A stretch of 64,000 bases of DNA from Anaerolineales bacterium (GCA_020634885.1 JACKAW010000009.1:1-64000), one strand, 5' to 3'; shown: positions 10,933 through 19,853, counted from the stretch's first letter. Program-made: numbers and translations. Notes: generated from the sequence alone by a model not told the origin.

Positions 10933-12189
10933 TTATTCAGCAGAAGCAAGAATTATTTTTGCCGCAGTTTCTGCACCTTTTTCTGTTCTTATTTTTTCTC
11001 CCAAAACTGTAGCCTTTTGTTTTATGTCATCAGTCAGAGCCAAACGAATTGCATCGGCAAGGCTTTCTGCAGTCAGGTTCTTTCGTCGGATCGGTTTTGG
11101 ACCCACTCCCAATTCATACACCCTGCGTCCCCAGGCAAACTGGTCATTGGCATGAGGAATGATGACACTCGGCACTCCGGCTCGCAAGCCCTCTGCTGTT
11201 GTGCCTGCGCCGCCATGATGCACCACCGCCGCCATGCGTGGAAACAACCACGTGTGCGGGGCATGGTCTAAAACAAACACGGATGTTGGCATTTGTACCG
11301 CTTTTGATAAGCCACTCCAACCAGAAGCCAATATGCCACGCCGACCAGATCGTTGTAACGCCTCAACGATCAAGGTTGTGGTCTGCTCTGCAGATCCAAA
11401 ACCGCCCATACTCCCAAAACCAATATAGATCGGTTCGTCCCCACCCTCCAGAAAATCCTGCAACTCTTTGGAAGGCGACCAATCTCCAACTTCATTCAAA
11501 AACCAGTACCCGGCAGTATGAACATTGGGCTGCCGGTCTTTGGGGATGTGAAAAACAAACTCACTACAAGACATAATGGTCGGGTTTCGCCTGGTAACCT
11601 GTTTCGAAAAAGGATTCGAGAATCCCTTGGGAAGCGCACCAAACTCTTTTTTCCAGAATGATTTCAGGGGTGCTGTGGAAGCAAACCAGAATATTTGCTC
11701 AAAGATCTTGTGCGTCAGGCGGTTATAACTGCCGCCAAAACGCGGCATATCATAAAAGATCAACGATGGGTATTCATTAGTGGTCGCCATGGGGAAGGGC
11801 GCTGCAAGAACACTGGGGATATTTAATTGCCCTGCCGCAAAATGACCAATGACAGCGCCCGGGTGATACACCACAATATCAGCGCCTTCGCAGGCATTAA
11901 AAAAATCTTCCTGCACATCAAAGAGATGTTCTTTAAGCTCGTTAAAACTCAACAGTAGTTTTAGCGGATTATCCACCTTGGCTGCATTTTTACCAGATTT
12001 CCCACCCGCTATGGCTGTCACATCTCCGCGAACTTTGAAATAACCCAACCCAAAACCGCGCACGAACTTCTCATAATTCTCGAATGCCGCCAAGCGTACA
12101 CTGTGCCCCAAATCTTTTAGCGCCAAACCCAATGCAATATAGGGTTGGGTATCGCCTTGAGAACCAGATGTCAGAATAGTTATTTTCAT
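10933..12189 (-). CDS. UGT-type (GT1 family) glycosyltransferase
   Basis: 418 residues in the GT-B fold of sterol/macrolide glucosyltransferases, which transfer a sugar from a nucleotide donor to a lipid or small hydrophobic acceptor. The N-terminus MKITILTSGSQGDTQPYIAL is the family's acceptor-domain start. The donor-binding motif is HHGGAGTTAEGLRAGVPSVI around residue 330. The acceptor is unknown; glycolipid synthesis is one possibility. It lies 57 bases after a membrane Ser/Thr kinase gene on the same strand, with no terminator visible between, so the two are probably cotranscribed. Confidence 0.85.
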   Translation of the reverse strand: MKITILTSGSQGDTQPYIALGLALKDLGHSVRLAAFENYEKFVRGFGLGYFKVRGDVTAIAGGKSGKNAAKVDNPLKLLLSFNELKEHLFDVQEDFFNACEGADIVVYHPGAVIGHFAAGQLNIPSVLAAPFPMATTNEYPSLIFYDMPRFGGSYNRLTHKIFEQIFWFASTAPLKSFWKKEFGALPKGFSNPFSKQVTRRNPTIMSCSEFVFHIPKDRQPNVHTAGYWFLNEVGDWSPSKELQDFLEGGDEPIYIGFGSMGGFGSAEQTTTLIVEALQRSGRRGILASGWSGLSKAVQMPTSVFVLDHAPHTWLFPRMAAVVHHGGAGTTAEGLRAGVPSVIIPHANDQFAWGRRVYELGVGPKPIRRKNLTAESLADAIRLALTDDIKQKATVLGEKIRTEKGAETAAKIILASAE

Positions 12190-12246
12190 AAGTACGCAAA
12201 GTTTAACAGAGCAATAAATATTTTGGGGAAGTAAACTAATCCGTAT

Positions 12247-14256
12247 TTAGGTTGTTTCCAGTGCAGCAATGAATTCTTTCGCTGTACCAAAGCGCTCACT
12301 TGAATTTTTCGCCAACGCTTTTTGGATGGCATGAGCCGTGTGACGGGGCGTATCTGGCTTCGCTTCGCGAATGTCGGGCGGGGGCGCGTTGAGATGTGCA
12401 AGCAGTATGGCGCCTGTATCAGGTCGTTCAAACGGGAGCCGTCCGGTCAGCATTTGATAGGTCATCACCCCGAGAGCATAAATATCGGCGCGACCATCGA
12501 CAGAAGCCGATGCTTGTATCTGTTCAGGTGACATGTAATCGAACGTTCCAAGCATACCGGCAGTATTCGTAATACGTGTGTGCGCATCCACCATTTTGGC
12601 AATACCGAAATCGGTCAGCACTGAGCGAGAGGGAATGGTAGACGAATCAAGCATGACATTCGAAGGCTTAATGTCGCGGTGAACAAGTCCCTTTTGGTGG
12701 GCGTAGTCGAGCGCATCAGCAATTCCGCGCAGTATACCTATTGTGTTGGAAAGCGGAATACGCTTTTCCTGCTTAAGCAGGGTACTAAGATCAGGACCAG
12801 ACAATAATTCCATGACAATAAAGTACGAAGTCTTTTCCATGCCAAAGTCCATCACTTTAACGATGTTGTCATGTTCGAGCCGTGAGACGATCTCAGCTTC
12901 ACGCATAAATCGCTTTTGGAACTGCTCATCTCCTGCCAATGCGGCGCGCAAGACTTTGACAGCAACGCTCCTTCGCCCATTAGAATCAGTGGCGCGATAA
13001 ACTTCCGCCATGCCGCCATGTCCGATCAATTTCAGGTTTTGATAAGAAGAAATAGTAATGCCAGTGGAATGCGTATCTGCTTCAGCCCGAATTTCGATGG
13101 GTGTTTTCTGGTAATCAACCTGGATCTGGTAGAAGAATCTATCCACAAATCGTTGAAGTTTCTTTCGCAATGGCTGAAAAGTTGCTCCCGCAAAAACAGA
13201 AAAGATGACTGCCACAAAAAAGAACTGATCGCTGGAATGCATACTTCCGAAGATCGCAGAGGCAATAATAAAAACCAGTGCAAAAGTCAAAGCCAACCCA
13301 ATGGAGAGAATGCCATATACCAACGATCGGTTAATTAGCAGATCAATATCGAACAAGCGGGTGCGGACAACCGAGATGGTGATGAACAACGGCAGCATCA
13401 GGAACATGAATATCCCTGCCAGACGTGAGATCGCTTCAAAACTGGTTCGGGTAGTATCTGATCCATTCAGATCTGGAAAAAAACCCGCGAGTACCTGAAA
13501 AACCACAAACCAGAGGAAAGGTCCCATCGTGCCGATGAATATCCAACGGATCTGTTGTCTTTGGGCAAGTGAGGAATACCACGCATATCGGACAACGCTG
13601 CTGCCGATCCCAATGAGATACCATGTAACGGCGGCAGCAAAATACAACCCGTTGCCGGTCATCTTCACCCAGTAGATGGGTGAATCAGGAAAGAGGTACA
13701 TTCCCAGCATGGTGAGCACAAGGAGCGGAACAAGGAACTTCATCCAACGCATCACAAATTTGCCGGTTGGGAATAACAGCGAAAACAGCACCACACCAAT
13801 ATCACCCATGGCAAGGATCAACCCACCTTGCATCTCATAGCCTGGCGTTTGTGAAATAACGTTAACCAGATTTGTGATACGCGCACCAAAAACAATAAGA
13901 AAAAGGGAAGTAAAAATGGCGAACCAATCGTCAGAACGATTGACAACCAGCATGATCGCAATCACTGAAAAGCCGAACATCAATAATAGATCCACGCCGT
14001 AATCAACGATCATTCTCAGCATGGATGGAATGCCAAATAAGATTTGGGGGATACTTGAACTTTGCAAGGATGAAAATTGCGGAGAAAGAACCGCCCCAAA
14101 AACCATAAGCGTGTAAACAACAACAACGCCCCAAACACCCAGGAGTAGCCACCGTAAGGCAGGGCGGTTGGTAAGTGAGGTTTCGTGGGTTACCGGTGTG
14201 GTAGACATAACAAACAGGTTGTTCCAATCATAAGCCCAAAATCTATTGAGGTTCAT
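12247..14256 (-). CDS. Membrane Ser/Thr protein kinase with N-terminal multi-helix sensor-like region
   Basis: 669 residues. The first 370 or so contain about eight hydrophobic helices, ending with LLINRSLVYGILSIGLALTF, a segment I know from membrane parts of Chloroflexota sensor kinases. A complete Hanks-type kinase domain follows from about residue 408: glycine loop GHGGMAEVYRA, the lysine of VAVKVL, HRDIKPSN, the DFG of LTDFGIAK, and SPEQ. So the membrane module usually seen on a histidine kinase is here joined to a Ser/Thr kinase. The start at 14256 has a GGAA close by; an ATG at 14208 (MSTTPVTHETS) is an alternative. The UGT gene follows. Confidence 0.85.
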   Translation of the reverse strand: MNLNRFWAYDWNNLFVMSTTPVTHETSLTNRPALRWLLLGVWGVVVVYTLMVFGAVLSPQFSSLQSSSIPQILFGIPSMLRMIVDYGVDLLLMFGFSVIAIMLVVNRSDDWFAIFTSLFLIVFGARITNLVNVISQTPGYEMQGGLILAMGDIGVVLFSLLFPTGKFVMRWMKFLVPLLVLTMLGMYLFPDSPIYWVKMTGNGLYFAAAVTWYLIGIGSSVVRYAWYSSLAQRQQIRWIFIGTMGPFLWFVVFQVLAGFFPDLNGSDTTRTSFEAISRLAGIFMFLMLPLFITISVVRTRLFDIDLLINRSLVYGILSIGLALTFALVFIIASAIFGSMHSSDQFFFVAVIFSVFAGATFQPLRKKLQRFVDRFFYQIQVDYQKTPIEIRAEADTHSTGITISSYQNLKLIGHGGMAEVYRATDSNGRRSVAVKVLRAALAGDEQFQKRFMREAEIVSRLEHDNIVKVMDFGMEKTSYFIVMELLSGPDLSTLLKQEKRIPLSNTIGILRGIADALDYAHQKGLVHRDIKPSNVMLDSSTIPSRSVLTDFGIAKMVDAHTRITNTAGMLGTFDYMSPEQIQASASVDGRADIYALGVMTYQMLTGRLPFERPDTGAILLAHLNAPPPDIREAKPDTPRHTAHAIQKALAKNSSERFGTAKEFIAALETT

Positions 14257-14465
14257 TTCCTTCAGTTATTATTTTTGGAAGGTATTCAAACTCTGATCAC
14301 CAGTCCATTTACGCAAAATTTTTGAGAAAGTTGCCAGACAAAAAATCTTAACGCGAGTTTGATGAATTTCGCGCCATTCGCACTCTACCATTTCCCTGAT
14401 CTACATGGAAAACAGGATATTTCTGAAAATACCCCCGCAATAGAGACTGCAACTGGACAAACAAA

Positions 14466-14491
14466 AAACACGTTCTTTTCAGAACGTGTTT
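14466..14491 (-). terminator. Terminator after tRNA-Ser(GCU)
   Basis: Eleven-bp stem AAACACGTTCT / AGAACGTGTTT with a four-base loop, and T-run on the reverse strand, directly beyond the tRNA 3' end. Confidence 0.8.
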
Positions 14492-14495
14492 TTAG

Positions 14496-14584
14496 CGGAG
14501 AGGGCGGGATTCGAACCCGCGACTGGTTTTAAAGCCAGCACTCACTTAGCAGGCGAGCCCATTCAGCCACTCTGGCACCTCCCC
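14496..14584 (-). tRNA. tRNA-Ser, anticodon GCU
   Basis: Class II tRNA of 89 nt on the reverse strand. Acceptor arms GGGGAGG and CCTCTCC pair with one G-U. Anticodon arm CTCGC-CTGCTAA-GTGAG gives anticodon GCT for AGY codons. A long variable arm follows, then the T-arm CGGGTTCGAATCCCG. The discriminator base is G, as in serine tRNAs. CCA is not encoded. Confidence 0.95.
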
Positions 14585-14605
14585 AATTTCAAAATTACGA
14601 TTGCT

Positions 14606-14633
14606 ATTGTAACCAGAATCTCGAATACGTCAA
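14606..14633 (-). promoter_or_regulatory. Promoter of tRNA-Ser(GCU)
   Basis: Reverse strand: TTGACG (14628-14633), 16-bp spacer, TACAAT (14606-14611). The predicted start is about 15 bases before the mature tRNA. Confidence 0.65.
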
Positions 14634-14641
14634 TCGTAAGG

Positions 14642-14726
14642 CGGAGGGAGTGGGATTCGAACCCACGTTGGCTTGCACCAAACATGTTTTCAAGACATGC
14701 GCCTTCAGCCACTCGGCCATCCCTCC
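14642..14726 (-). tRNA. tRNA-Ser, anticodon UGA
   Basis: Class II tRNA of 85 nt on the reverse strand. Acceptor arms GGAGGGA / TCCCTCC. The anticodon arm CATGT-CTTGAAA-ACATG gives anticodon TGA for UCN codons. Long variable arm, T-arm GTGGGTTCGAATCCCAC, discriminator G, no encoded CCA. It lies 57 bases upstream of tRNA-Ser(GCU) on the same strand. Confidence 0.95.
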
Positions 14727-14788
14727 ATGGGAGCCTCTTTTTGCCCGAGGCGGATGCGATTTTACCATAAGAAGCATACAAACCATTA

Positions 14789-15361
14789 CTACGGCTGTGC
14801 CTGAAAATCTTCGACCCAAAAACCGCTGCAACAATCCCCCACCTTGGGGGTGAGCAAGCCCCTGCCAAAGAAAAAGCCATCTGCATAATGAGTGATAAAC
14901 CCATACTGGGGATCAAATTCCACCTTCAACACAGCGTTGGGAGTACGAGTTAGCATACCTTCCAGCATGGTAAAAATGCGATCCATATTGAAATGCCTAT
15001 AATCGCATAAAAACGCCTCATCCCCCCAATCAGGGTCAAACCACCTATCGGGCGGCAATGAACGTGGGACGGGGTTCTCCACTGTGAAATCCATAAGTTC
15101 CACCATTACCACTTCCCCGCCCTCCACCGTAACTCGCGCAGACGGTTTACAAATGGAACGCTCATCACTACGGATGGAAAACGAATAACTCGTAATACCC
15201 GCAGCTTTCCACTGCGCACGCGCTTTGGGAAGCTGTAATTGAATTCGCCAGACATCCACACGATGTTCGGCAAGAGAGATTGGATCATATAAAAGCTGTA
15301 ACATGACCAGGAAAGCTAAAAAAACAATCCCTAAAAAAATATGTTTACTCGACATCTTCAT
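14789..15361 (-). CDS. DUF6174-like membrane-anchored protein
   Basis: 190 residues. One N-terminal membrane segment (HIFLGIVFLAFLVMLQLLY) with the rest probably outside. The body shows the pattern I associate with DUF6174: ARAQWKAAGITSYSFSIR, a Cys with CKPSARVTVEGGEVV, and VLKVEFDPQYGFITHYA near the C-terminus. Function unknown. It stands between the tRNA-Ser genes and a divergent FAD oxidoreductase; there is no clear ribosome site. Confidence 0.6.
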   Translation of the reverse strand: MKMSSKHIFLGIVFLAFLVMLQLLYDPISLAEHRVDVWRIQLQLPKARAQWKAAGITSYSFSIRSDERSICKPSARVTVEGGEVVMVELMDFTVENPVPRSLPPDRWFDPDWGDEAFLCDYRHFNMDRIFTMLEGMLTRTPNAVLKVEFDPQYGFITHYADGFFFGRGLLTPKVGDCCSGFWVEDFQAQP

Positions 15362-15440
15362 TTGAAAAATATAACACAGGTAAAAAAATAAGCGTACTTC
15401 TACCCGACACTTTACTCATCTCTTTGCATTCTCTTAAGAC

Positions 15441-15446
15441 TATAAT
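15441..15446 (+). promoter_or_regulatory. -10 box of the FAD oxidoreductase gene (leaderless layout)
   Basis: A perfect TATAAT ends seven bases before the ATG at 15454, so transcription would begin at or next to the start codon. No good -35 box is seen. No ribosome site precedes the ATG. Confidence 0.45.
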
Positions 15447-15453
15447 CGCAATA

Positions 15454-16959
15454 ATGAATAAATACGATGTCATCATCATAGGCGGAGGAGTTGCCGGTCT
15501 CACTGCCGCTCTACACCTCGCCGAGCGCGGACGGAAACCACTCGTACTCGAAGCGAATGATCATATTGGCGGTCGCCTTGCAGGCTTGCCCGAAACCGAC
15601 ATCAAAGGGAGAAAATTCCCAGCCGAGCATGGCGTGCATGGTATTTGGTCATCGTACTGCAACCTCAAATTCATGCTTCGCCGGCATGGGGTCATCGGTC
15701 AACTTCAAACCGCGCAGGACGAGCAGTGGATCTATCGCCTGAACACGCTAAACCTTGTGCGTCGTGCCAATATTGGCAGCGCCATTCGCAACAGTATTTT
15801 CCCTGCGCCTTTCCACTATCTTCAATTATTCCTCTCTCCGCGCTTTTGGAGCATGCTTACCCTGCAAGATATGCTTTCGATCTTCAACGTCTGGTCGGTG
15901 ATTTCCATGTCCATCGGCATCGACCCATTCATGGAAAATCAGCCAATGGAGGGCTATACCTTCGGCGGTGCGCTCAAAAAATGGGGCTCATCCCTGCGCT
16001 CGCTATTTTTCGGTCTTACCCGCAACGGACTTTCCACCGATCCCGATCAAGTTCCGCTGGCAGGCTTTCTTGGCTTCCTGCGTTTTTACACCGTCATGCG
16101 CCGCGATGCATGGGCGTTTGAATATCTTCCCAACGGCGGCGGCGAGGTGTGTGAAAAACTTGCAGCGAAGATTCAAAGTTTGGGTGGGCAGATCCAACTC
16201 AACTCACGAGTGAAGCGGTTGGAAAAGGATGAGGCGTGGACTGTGCTTTGGGAGCGGGAAGGAGTCTCCGGTGTGGATAAAGCTCCCTTCGTCATCCTCG
16301 CTTCAGACTCACCCGGGGCTGAAGCGATCATCAAAGGCAGTTTCAACGCTGACGATTTGTTCTTCCCGCACGGGTTGGGTCACGCGGTCATCCGGTTGTG
16401 GTATGGCAAGCCGCCCCGCCGCGGACCTGAGGCGGGGATGTTCAGCGGCGATTTTGTGATGCACAATTTTTTCTGGTTACACCGCATTTACGACTCGTAT
16501 AAGACCTGGCACATGGAGACGGGCGGCGCTTGTTTGGAAGTACACGTGTACGGACCGCCCAGTGTGCTGGCACAGCCCGATGCGGCGCTGTTGACGAACG
16601 TCATCACGGATGTGTACCGCGCCTTCCCAGAATTGAAAGGCAGCCTGATCGGGCAGTTATTGCAGCGCAATGCCGGTACGCATACTCTACCTGCCATTGG
16701 TGCGCGCGGAACTCATTTAGGCATCGAAACCCCGTGGGAGAATTTATTTTGTGCAGGTGATTGGGTGCGCCATGAAACGCCCGCCTTCTTTTTGGAGCGC
16801 GCCTGTGTAACGGGAATTGAGGCTGTAAACCATGTATTGCGTGCAAAAGGGCTGGCTGAATTCCCCATTGAAAGTTACCCGCCGCCCGAACCCCTGGCAG
16901 CATGGATCGAGAGTTTGATGATGAGAGGTAGAAAGAAAAGAAGGGCAGCCGGTAAGTAA
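15454..16959 (+). CDS. FAD-dependent oxidoreductase (amine oxidase / phytoene desaturase superfamily)
   Basis: About 501 residues. Begins MNKYDVIIIGGGVAGLTAAL, the dinucleotide-binding GxGxxG fold, followed by EANDHIGGRL, the second FAD signature. Near the C-terminus comes LFCAGDWVRHETPAFFLERA, the FAD-binding end of carotenoid desaturases and flavin amine oxidases. The substrate cannot be told from sequence; no other carotenoid gene is in the window. The ATG is chosen because the flavin fold starts directly after it; a TTG ten codons earlier would include the -10 box. Convergent with gyrA over a shared palindrome. Confidence 0.8.
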   Translation: MNKYDVIIIGGGVAGLTAALHLAERGRKPLVLEANDHIGGRLAGLPETDIKGRKFPAEHGVHGIWSSYCNLKFMLRRHGVIGQLQTAQDEQWIYRLNTLNLVRRANIGSAIRNSIFPAPFHYLQLFLSPRFWSMLTLQDMLSIFNVWSVISMSIGIDPFMENQPMEGYTFGGALKKWGSSLRSLFFGLTRNGLSTDPDQVPLAGFLGFLRFYTVMRRDAWAFEYLPNGGGEVCEKLAAKIQSLGGQIQLNSRVKRLEKDEAWTVLWEREGVSGVDKAPFVILASDSPGAEAIIKGSFNADDLFFPHGLGHAVIRLWYGKPPRRGPEAGMFSGDFVMHNFFWLHRIYDSYKTWHMETGGACLEVHVYGPPSVLAQPDAALLTNVITDVYRAFPELKGSLIGQLLQRNAGTHTLPAIGARGTHLGIETPWENLFCAGDWVRHETPAFFLERACVTGIEAVNHVLRAKGLAEFPIESYPPPEPLAAWIESLMMRGRKKRRAAGK

Positions 16960-17001
16960 AAAGAATTCGGAGTTCATATGAACTCCGAATTCTTTTTACT
17001 T
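16954..17001. terminator. 48-bp perfect palindrome, bidirectional terminator
   Basis: A perfect palindrome centred on CATATG, with arms running through GAATTCGGAGTT to AAGTAAAAA at the ends. It includes the stop codon of the FAD oxidoreductase and the last bases of gyrA, so both convergent genes end inside it. T-runs lie on both strands. Confidence 0.85.
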
Positions 17002-19611
17002 CTTTTTTCCCTTTGCAGGTTTATTCTTCACAGGTTTAGATGCTTTGTTCTTTGTCCCTTTTTTATTTGATGCTGGCTTCGCCTTTGCTTTTGAGGCTTG
17101 TTTAGCAGAAGCTTTTGGTTTTGGCTCTTTCTTCTTTTCACTTTCCGTTTTCCCCTTCGGGGACATTGTTACATAACTATCCAGCGCCCAGTCACTTGCT
17201 ATGGATACGATGCTCTCGCCCGGCTTGACCTCGATGACCACATCTCCTTTGGACGATGCGCGTTTGCGTAGCGCGGCAGCATCCAACCGGGTGGACTTGG
17301 GCGCGCCCTTGGTCATATGGACTGTGGCGACGTGGTTCGGTTTGCCGCTTGCAATGGCTACAAGCTGCGATTTGCCTGGCAGGTCCCAAGCCACCACGCC
17401 CTTGCCGTAACGTCCTTGAACAGGGAAGTCTTTTTCAGAAACACGTTTGGCTTTGCCTTCGTTGGTCAGCATAAAGATATCGCCTGCGGCGGGCAAAATC
17501 TCAGCGCCAATCACTTCATCTTTTTCTTCCAGCTTCATGCCATTCACACCGGCGGCAACAAGACCCATCGGGCGTACATCATCTTCCTTGAAGCGGATCG
17601 CCATGCCGTTGGCGGTGACGAGCAGCACTTCCTTCTTTCCATTCGTGATGCCAACCATGCCGAGTTTGTCGCCTTCGTTGATCTTGACCAGCGCAAAGGT
17701 TTGCGAAGAAGGACCCGGCAGTTCTGAAATGAGGCTTTTCTTGATCATGCCAAAGCGGGTGGCGGTAATGAAACAAATCTCTTCACCAAGTGCCGATTTG
17801 TTGGATGGCAATGCAAAGACAGCCGCAAGAGCATCTGAGTCGTTTAGGGGGGAAACACGGTGCCATGGCACACCCTGGCTGAGTTTATTGGCTTGTGGGA
17901 TCAAGTGAACTGCAATGGCGGCGGCTTTGCCGCGATTGCTCACAAAATAAACTGTATCGGTAGTGGATGCCTTGACAAGGTAACGCGGTGCATCATTACC
18001 AGAATGGCGCGGCTGTTTTTCGTCGGCAGTGCGGGAGACCAACCCATCGTTGGTCACACCGATCCATACAGTTTGCTGCGGCAGCAGGTCGCTGGTGGTA
18101 AGCGCTGTACCGCTCTTTGCGCCTTCTTTCACGCTGACGATCTGTGTGCGGCGGCGGTCGCCGTAGGCTTCTTTCACTTTCAGCAATTCTGCCGCCACAA
18201 GGTCACGCATCAGCTTTGGGGTTTTCAAAAGTTTGGTCAGGTCTTTGATGACCGCTTCCACTTCTTTGTATTCGGTTTCGATCTTCTTGCGTTCGAGCGC
18301 GGCAAGGCGGCGCAGCTGCATATCAAGGATCGCCGTTGCCTGAATCTCCGTCAGCTTGTAGCGCTTCATCAGTTTTGTCCGAGCCGTCTCAACGTCTGGA
18401 GCAGAGCGGATGAGGTTGATGATCTCGTCCAGATTTTTGAGGGCGGTGAGATATCCTTCGAGGATATGCGCCCGCGCCTTGGCTTTATCCAGATCGAATT
18501 GCGCGCGTCGTTTAATGACCGTAAGCCTGTGTTCCAAATAGACGCGCAGCGCCTGCTTTAGAGTGAGGGTACGCGGTTCGCCATCGACCAATGCCAGCAG
18601 GTTGATGCTGAAAGTGGTTTGCATGGGAGTGCGTTTGTAAAGATCACGCAAAACAAAATTGGGGTCGGCGTTCTTGGTCAGTTCAATGACGATGCGCATA
18701 CCCTGACGATCTGATTCGTCACGCAAGTCTGAAAGACCTTCGATATGCCCATCACGCGCCAGTTCAGCGATACGTTCAATAAGACTGGATTTGTTGACCA
18801 TGTACGGCAGTTCAGAGACGATAATGCGGCTCTTGCCGCGCTCCATCTCTTCGATGTGCGCTTTCGCCTGCACGGTGATACGTCCACGCCCCGAACCATA
18901 CGCAGATTCAATCCCCGAATCGCCTTGTTCTTCAATGATGAGCCCGCCGGTGGGGAAGTCTGGTCCCTGCACAAACTTCATCAACTGTTCCACGTCAATA
19001 TCGTCGAGCTTTTCCCAGCGTGCAAGCATGAATACAAGGGCATCCACCACTTCACTCAAATTGTGCGGCGGGATGGATGTCGCCATACCCACGGCAATGC
19101 CCGTTGCGCCATTCACAAGCAGGTTTGGAATTGCAGCAGGCAGCACGCTCGGCTCTTCGAGCGTATCGTCAAAGTTGGCAGTGAAATCAACTGTATTTTT
19201 ATTGAGATCGGTCAAAATATCGAGCGCGGCGGATGTCAATCTCGCTTCGGTGTAACGCATCGCAGCAGGCGGGTCGCCATCCACCGAACCGAAGTTTCCC
19301 TGACCATCCACCAGCATGGTGCGCATGGAGAAATCCTGTGCAAGGCGAGCCATCGCCTCGTACACGGATGAGTCGCCGTGCGGGTGGTATTTACCCAATA
19401 CTTCACCAACAATACGGGCAGATTTTTTATACGGTGAGTCATTACGAATGCCCATATCGTACATCGCATATAAAATACGTCTCTGTACCGGCTTCATGCC
19501 GTCACGGGCATCGGGCAATGCGCGAGACACGATGACAGACATGGCGTAATCGAGATACGCCTGCTGCATTTCGCTGTCGATATCTATCTTTTTTACGATA
19601 CCAAGTTCCAT
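16996..19611 (-). CDS. gyrA: DNA gyrase subunit A
   Basis: 871 residues of a type IIA topoisomerase subunit that breaks and rejoins DNA in the A2B2 gyrase. The start MELGIVKKIDIDSEMQQAYL, SRALPDARDGMKPVQRRILY and the catalytic tyrosine in AAMRYTEARL (about residue 120) are clear. The C-terminal beta-pinwheel is present; the GyrA box appears degenerate (QGRYGKG for QRRGGKG), so ParC-like behaviour cannot be excluded. A tail of about 55 Lys/Ala/Pro-rich residues ends in KGKKK. AAAGGAA precedes the ATG. Promoter at 19717-19745; the leader contains a repeat hairpin. No gyrB nearby. Confidence 0.92.
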   Translation of the reverse strand: MELGIVKKIDIDSEMQQAYLDYAMSVIVSRALPDARDGMKPVQRRILYAMYDMGIRNDSPYKKSARIVGEVLGKYHPHGDSSVYEAMARLAQDFSMRTMLVDGQGNFGSVDGDPPAAMRYTEARLTSAALDILTDLNKNTVDFTANFDDTLEEPSVLPAAIPNLLVNGATGIAVGMATSIPPHNLSEVVDALVFMLARWEKLDDIDVEQLMKFVQGPDFPTGGLIIEEQGDSGIESAYGSGRGRITVQAKAHIEEMERGKSRIIVSELPYMVNKSSLIERIAELARDGHIEGLSDLRDESDRQGMRIVIELTKNADPNFVLRDLYKRTPMQTTFSINLLALVDGEPRTLTLKQALRVYLEHRLTVIKRRAQFDLDKAKARAHILEGYLTALKNLDEIINLIRSAPDVETARTKLMKRYKLTEIQATAILDMQLRRLAALERKKIETEYKEVEAVIKDLTKLLKTPKLMRDLVAAELLKVKEAYGDRRRTQIVSVKEGAKSGTALTTSDLLPQQTVWIGVTNDGLVSRTADEKQPRHSGNDAPRYLVKASTTDTVYFVSNRGKAAAIAVHLIPQANKLSQGVPWHRVSPLNDSDALAAVFALPSNKSALGEEICFITATRFGMIKKSLISELPGPSSQTFALVKINEGDKLGMVGITNGKKEVLLVTANGMAIRFKEDDVRPMGLVAAGVNGMKLEEKDEVIGAEILPAAGDIFMLTNEGKAKRVSEKDFPVQGRYGKGVVAWDLPGKSQLVAIASGKPNHVATVHMTKGAPKSTRLDAAALRKRASSKGDVVIEVKPGESIVSIASDWALDSYVTMSPKGKTESEKKKEPKPKASAKQASKAKAKPASNKKGTKNKASKPVKNKPAKGKKK

Positions 19612-19625
19612 GTAATTTCCTTTAA

Positions 19626-19693
19626 TTCACCACAAAGGACACAAAGTATCGCAAAGGTTTTCCTTCGTGTACCTTCGTGCCCTTCTTGGTGAA
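19626..19693. repeat. Imperfect inverted repeat of degenerate 9-mers in the gyrA leader
   Basis: Left arm 19626-19657 (TTCACCACAAAGG, CACAAAGTA, CGCAAAGG) and right arm 19662-19693 (CCTTCGTGTA, CCTTCGTGC, CTTGGTGAA) match in about 23 of 32 positions around a TTTT loop. Each arm is itself a run of 9-base units (CACAAAGGA / CCTTCGTGT). I have seen similar repeats between genes in environmental genomes. It lies between the gyrA promoter and start codon, so it would form a hairpin in the mRNA leader. Confidence 0.65.
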
Positions 19694-19716
19694 AAATTTG
19701 TTCTAAAATCCTGCTT

Positions 19717-19745
19717 ATCTTACGGGCAAAAAAGAGATGCGTCAA
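19717..19745 (-). promoter_or_regulatory. gyrA promoter
   Basis: Reverse strand: TTGACG (19740-19745), 17-bp spacer, TAAGAT (19717-19722). The predicted leader is about 98 nt. Confidence 0.6.
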
Positions 19746-19772
19746 GTCATTTTTTTCTGTGTGCTCAATAAA

Positions 19773-19797
19773 AAACGCACACTTTTTGTGTGCGTTT
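19773..19797 (-). terminator. Terminator after the SH3 lipoprotein gene
   Basis: Ten-bp stem AAACGCACAC / GTGTGCGTTT with a five-base loop, and TTTTTATT on the reverse strand. Confidence 0.8.
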
Positions 19798-19853
19798 AAT
19801 GTTTACGGCTATCCCGTTAAAAACGGCAGCCCCATTTTTAAATTTATGGCGGC

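Noticed and set aside
14257..14465. Possible promoter and small genes between the kinase gene and tRNA-Ser
   Set aside because: No good -35/-10 pair and no coding frame with a start signal could be supported in this 209-base stretch.
17860..18561. 233-codon plus-strand frame opposite gyrA
   Set aside because: Antisense shadow of gyrA; no domain and no ribosome site.
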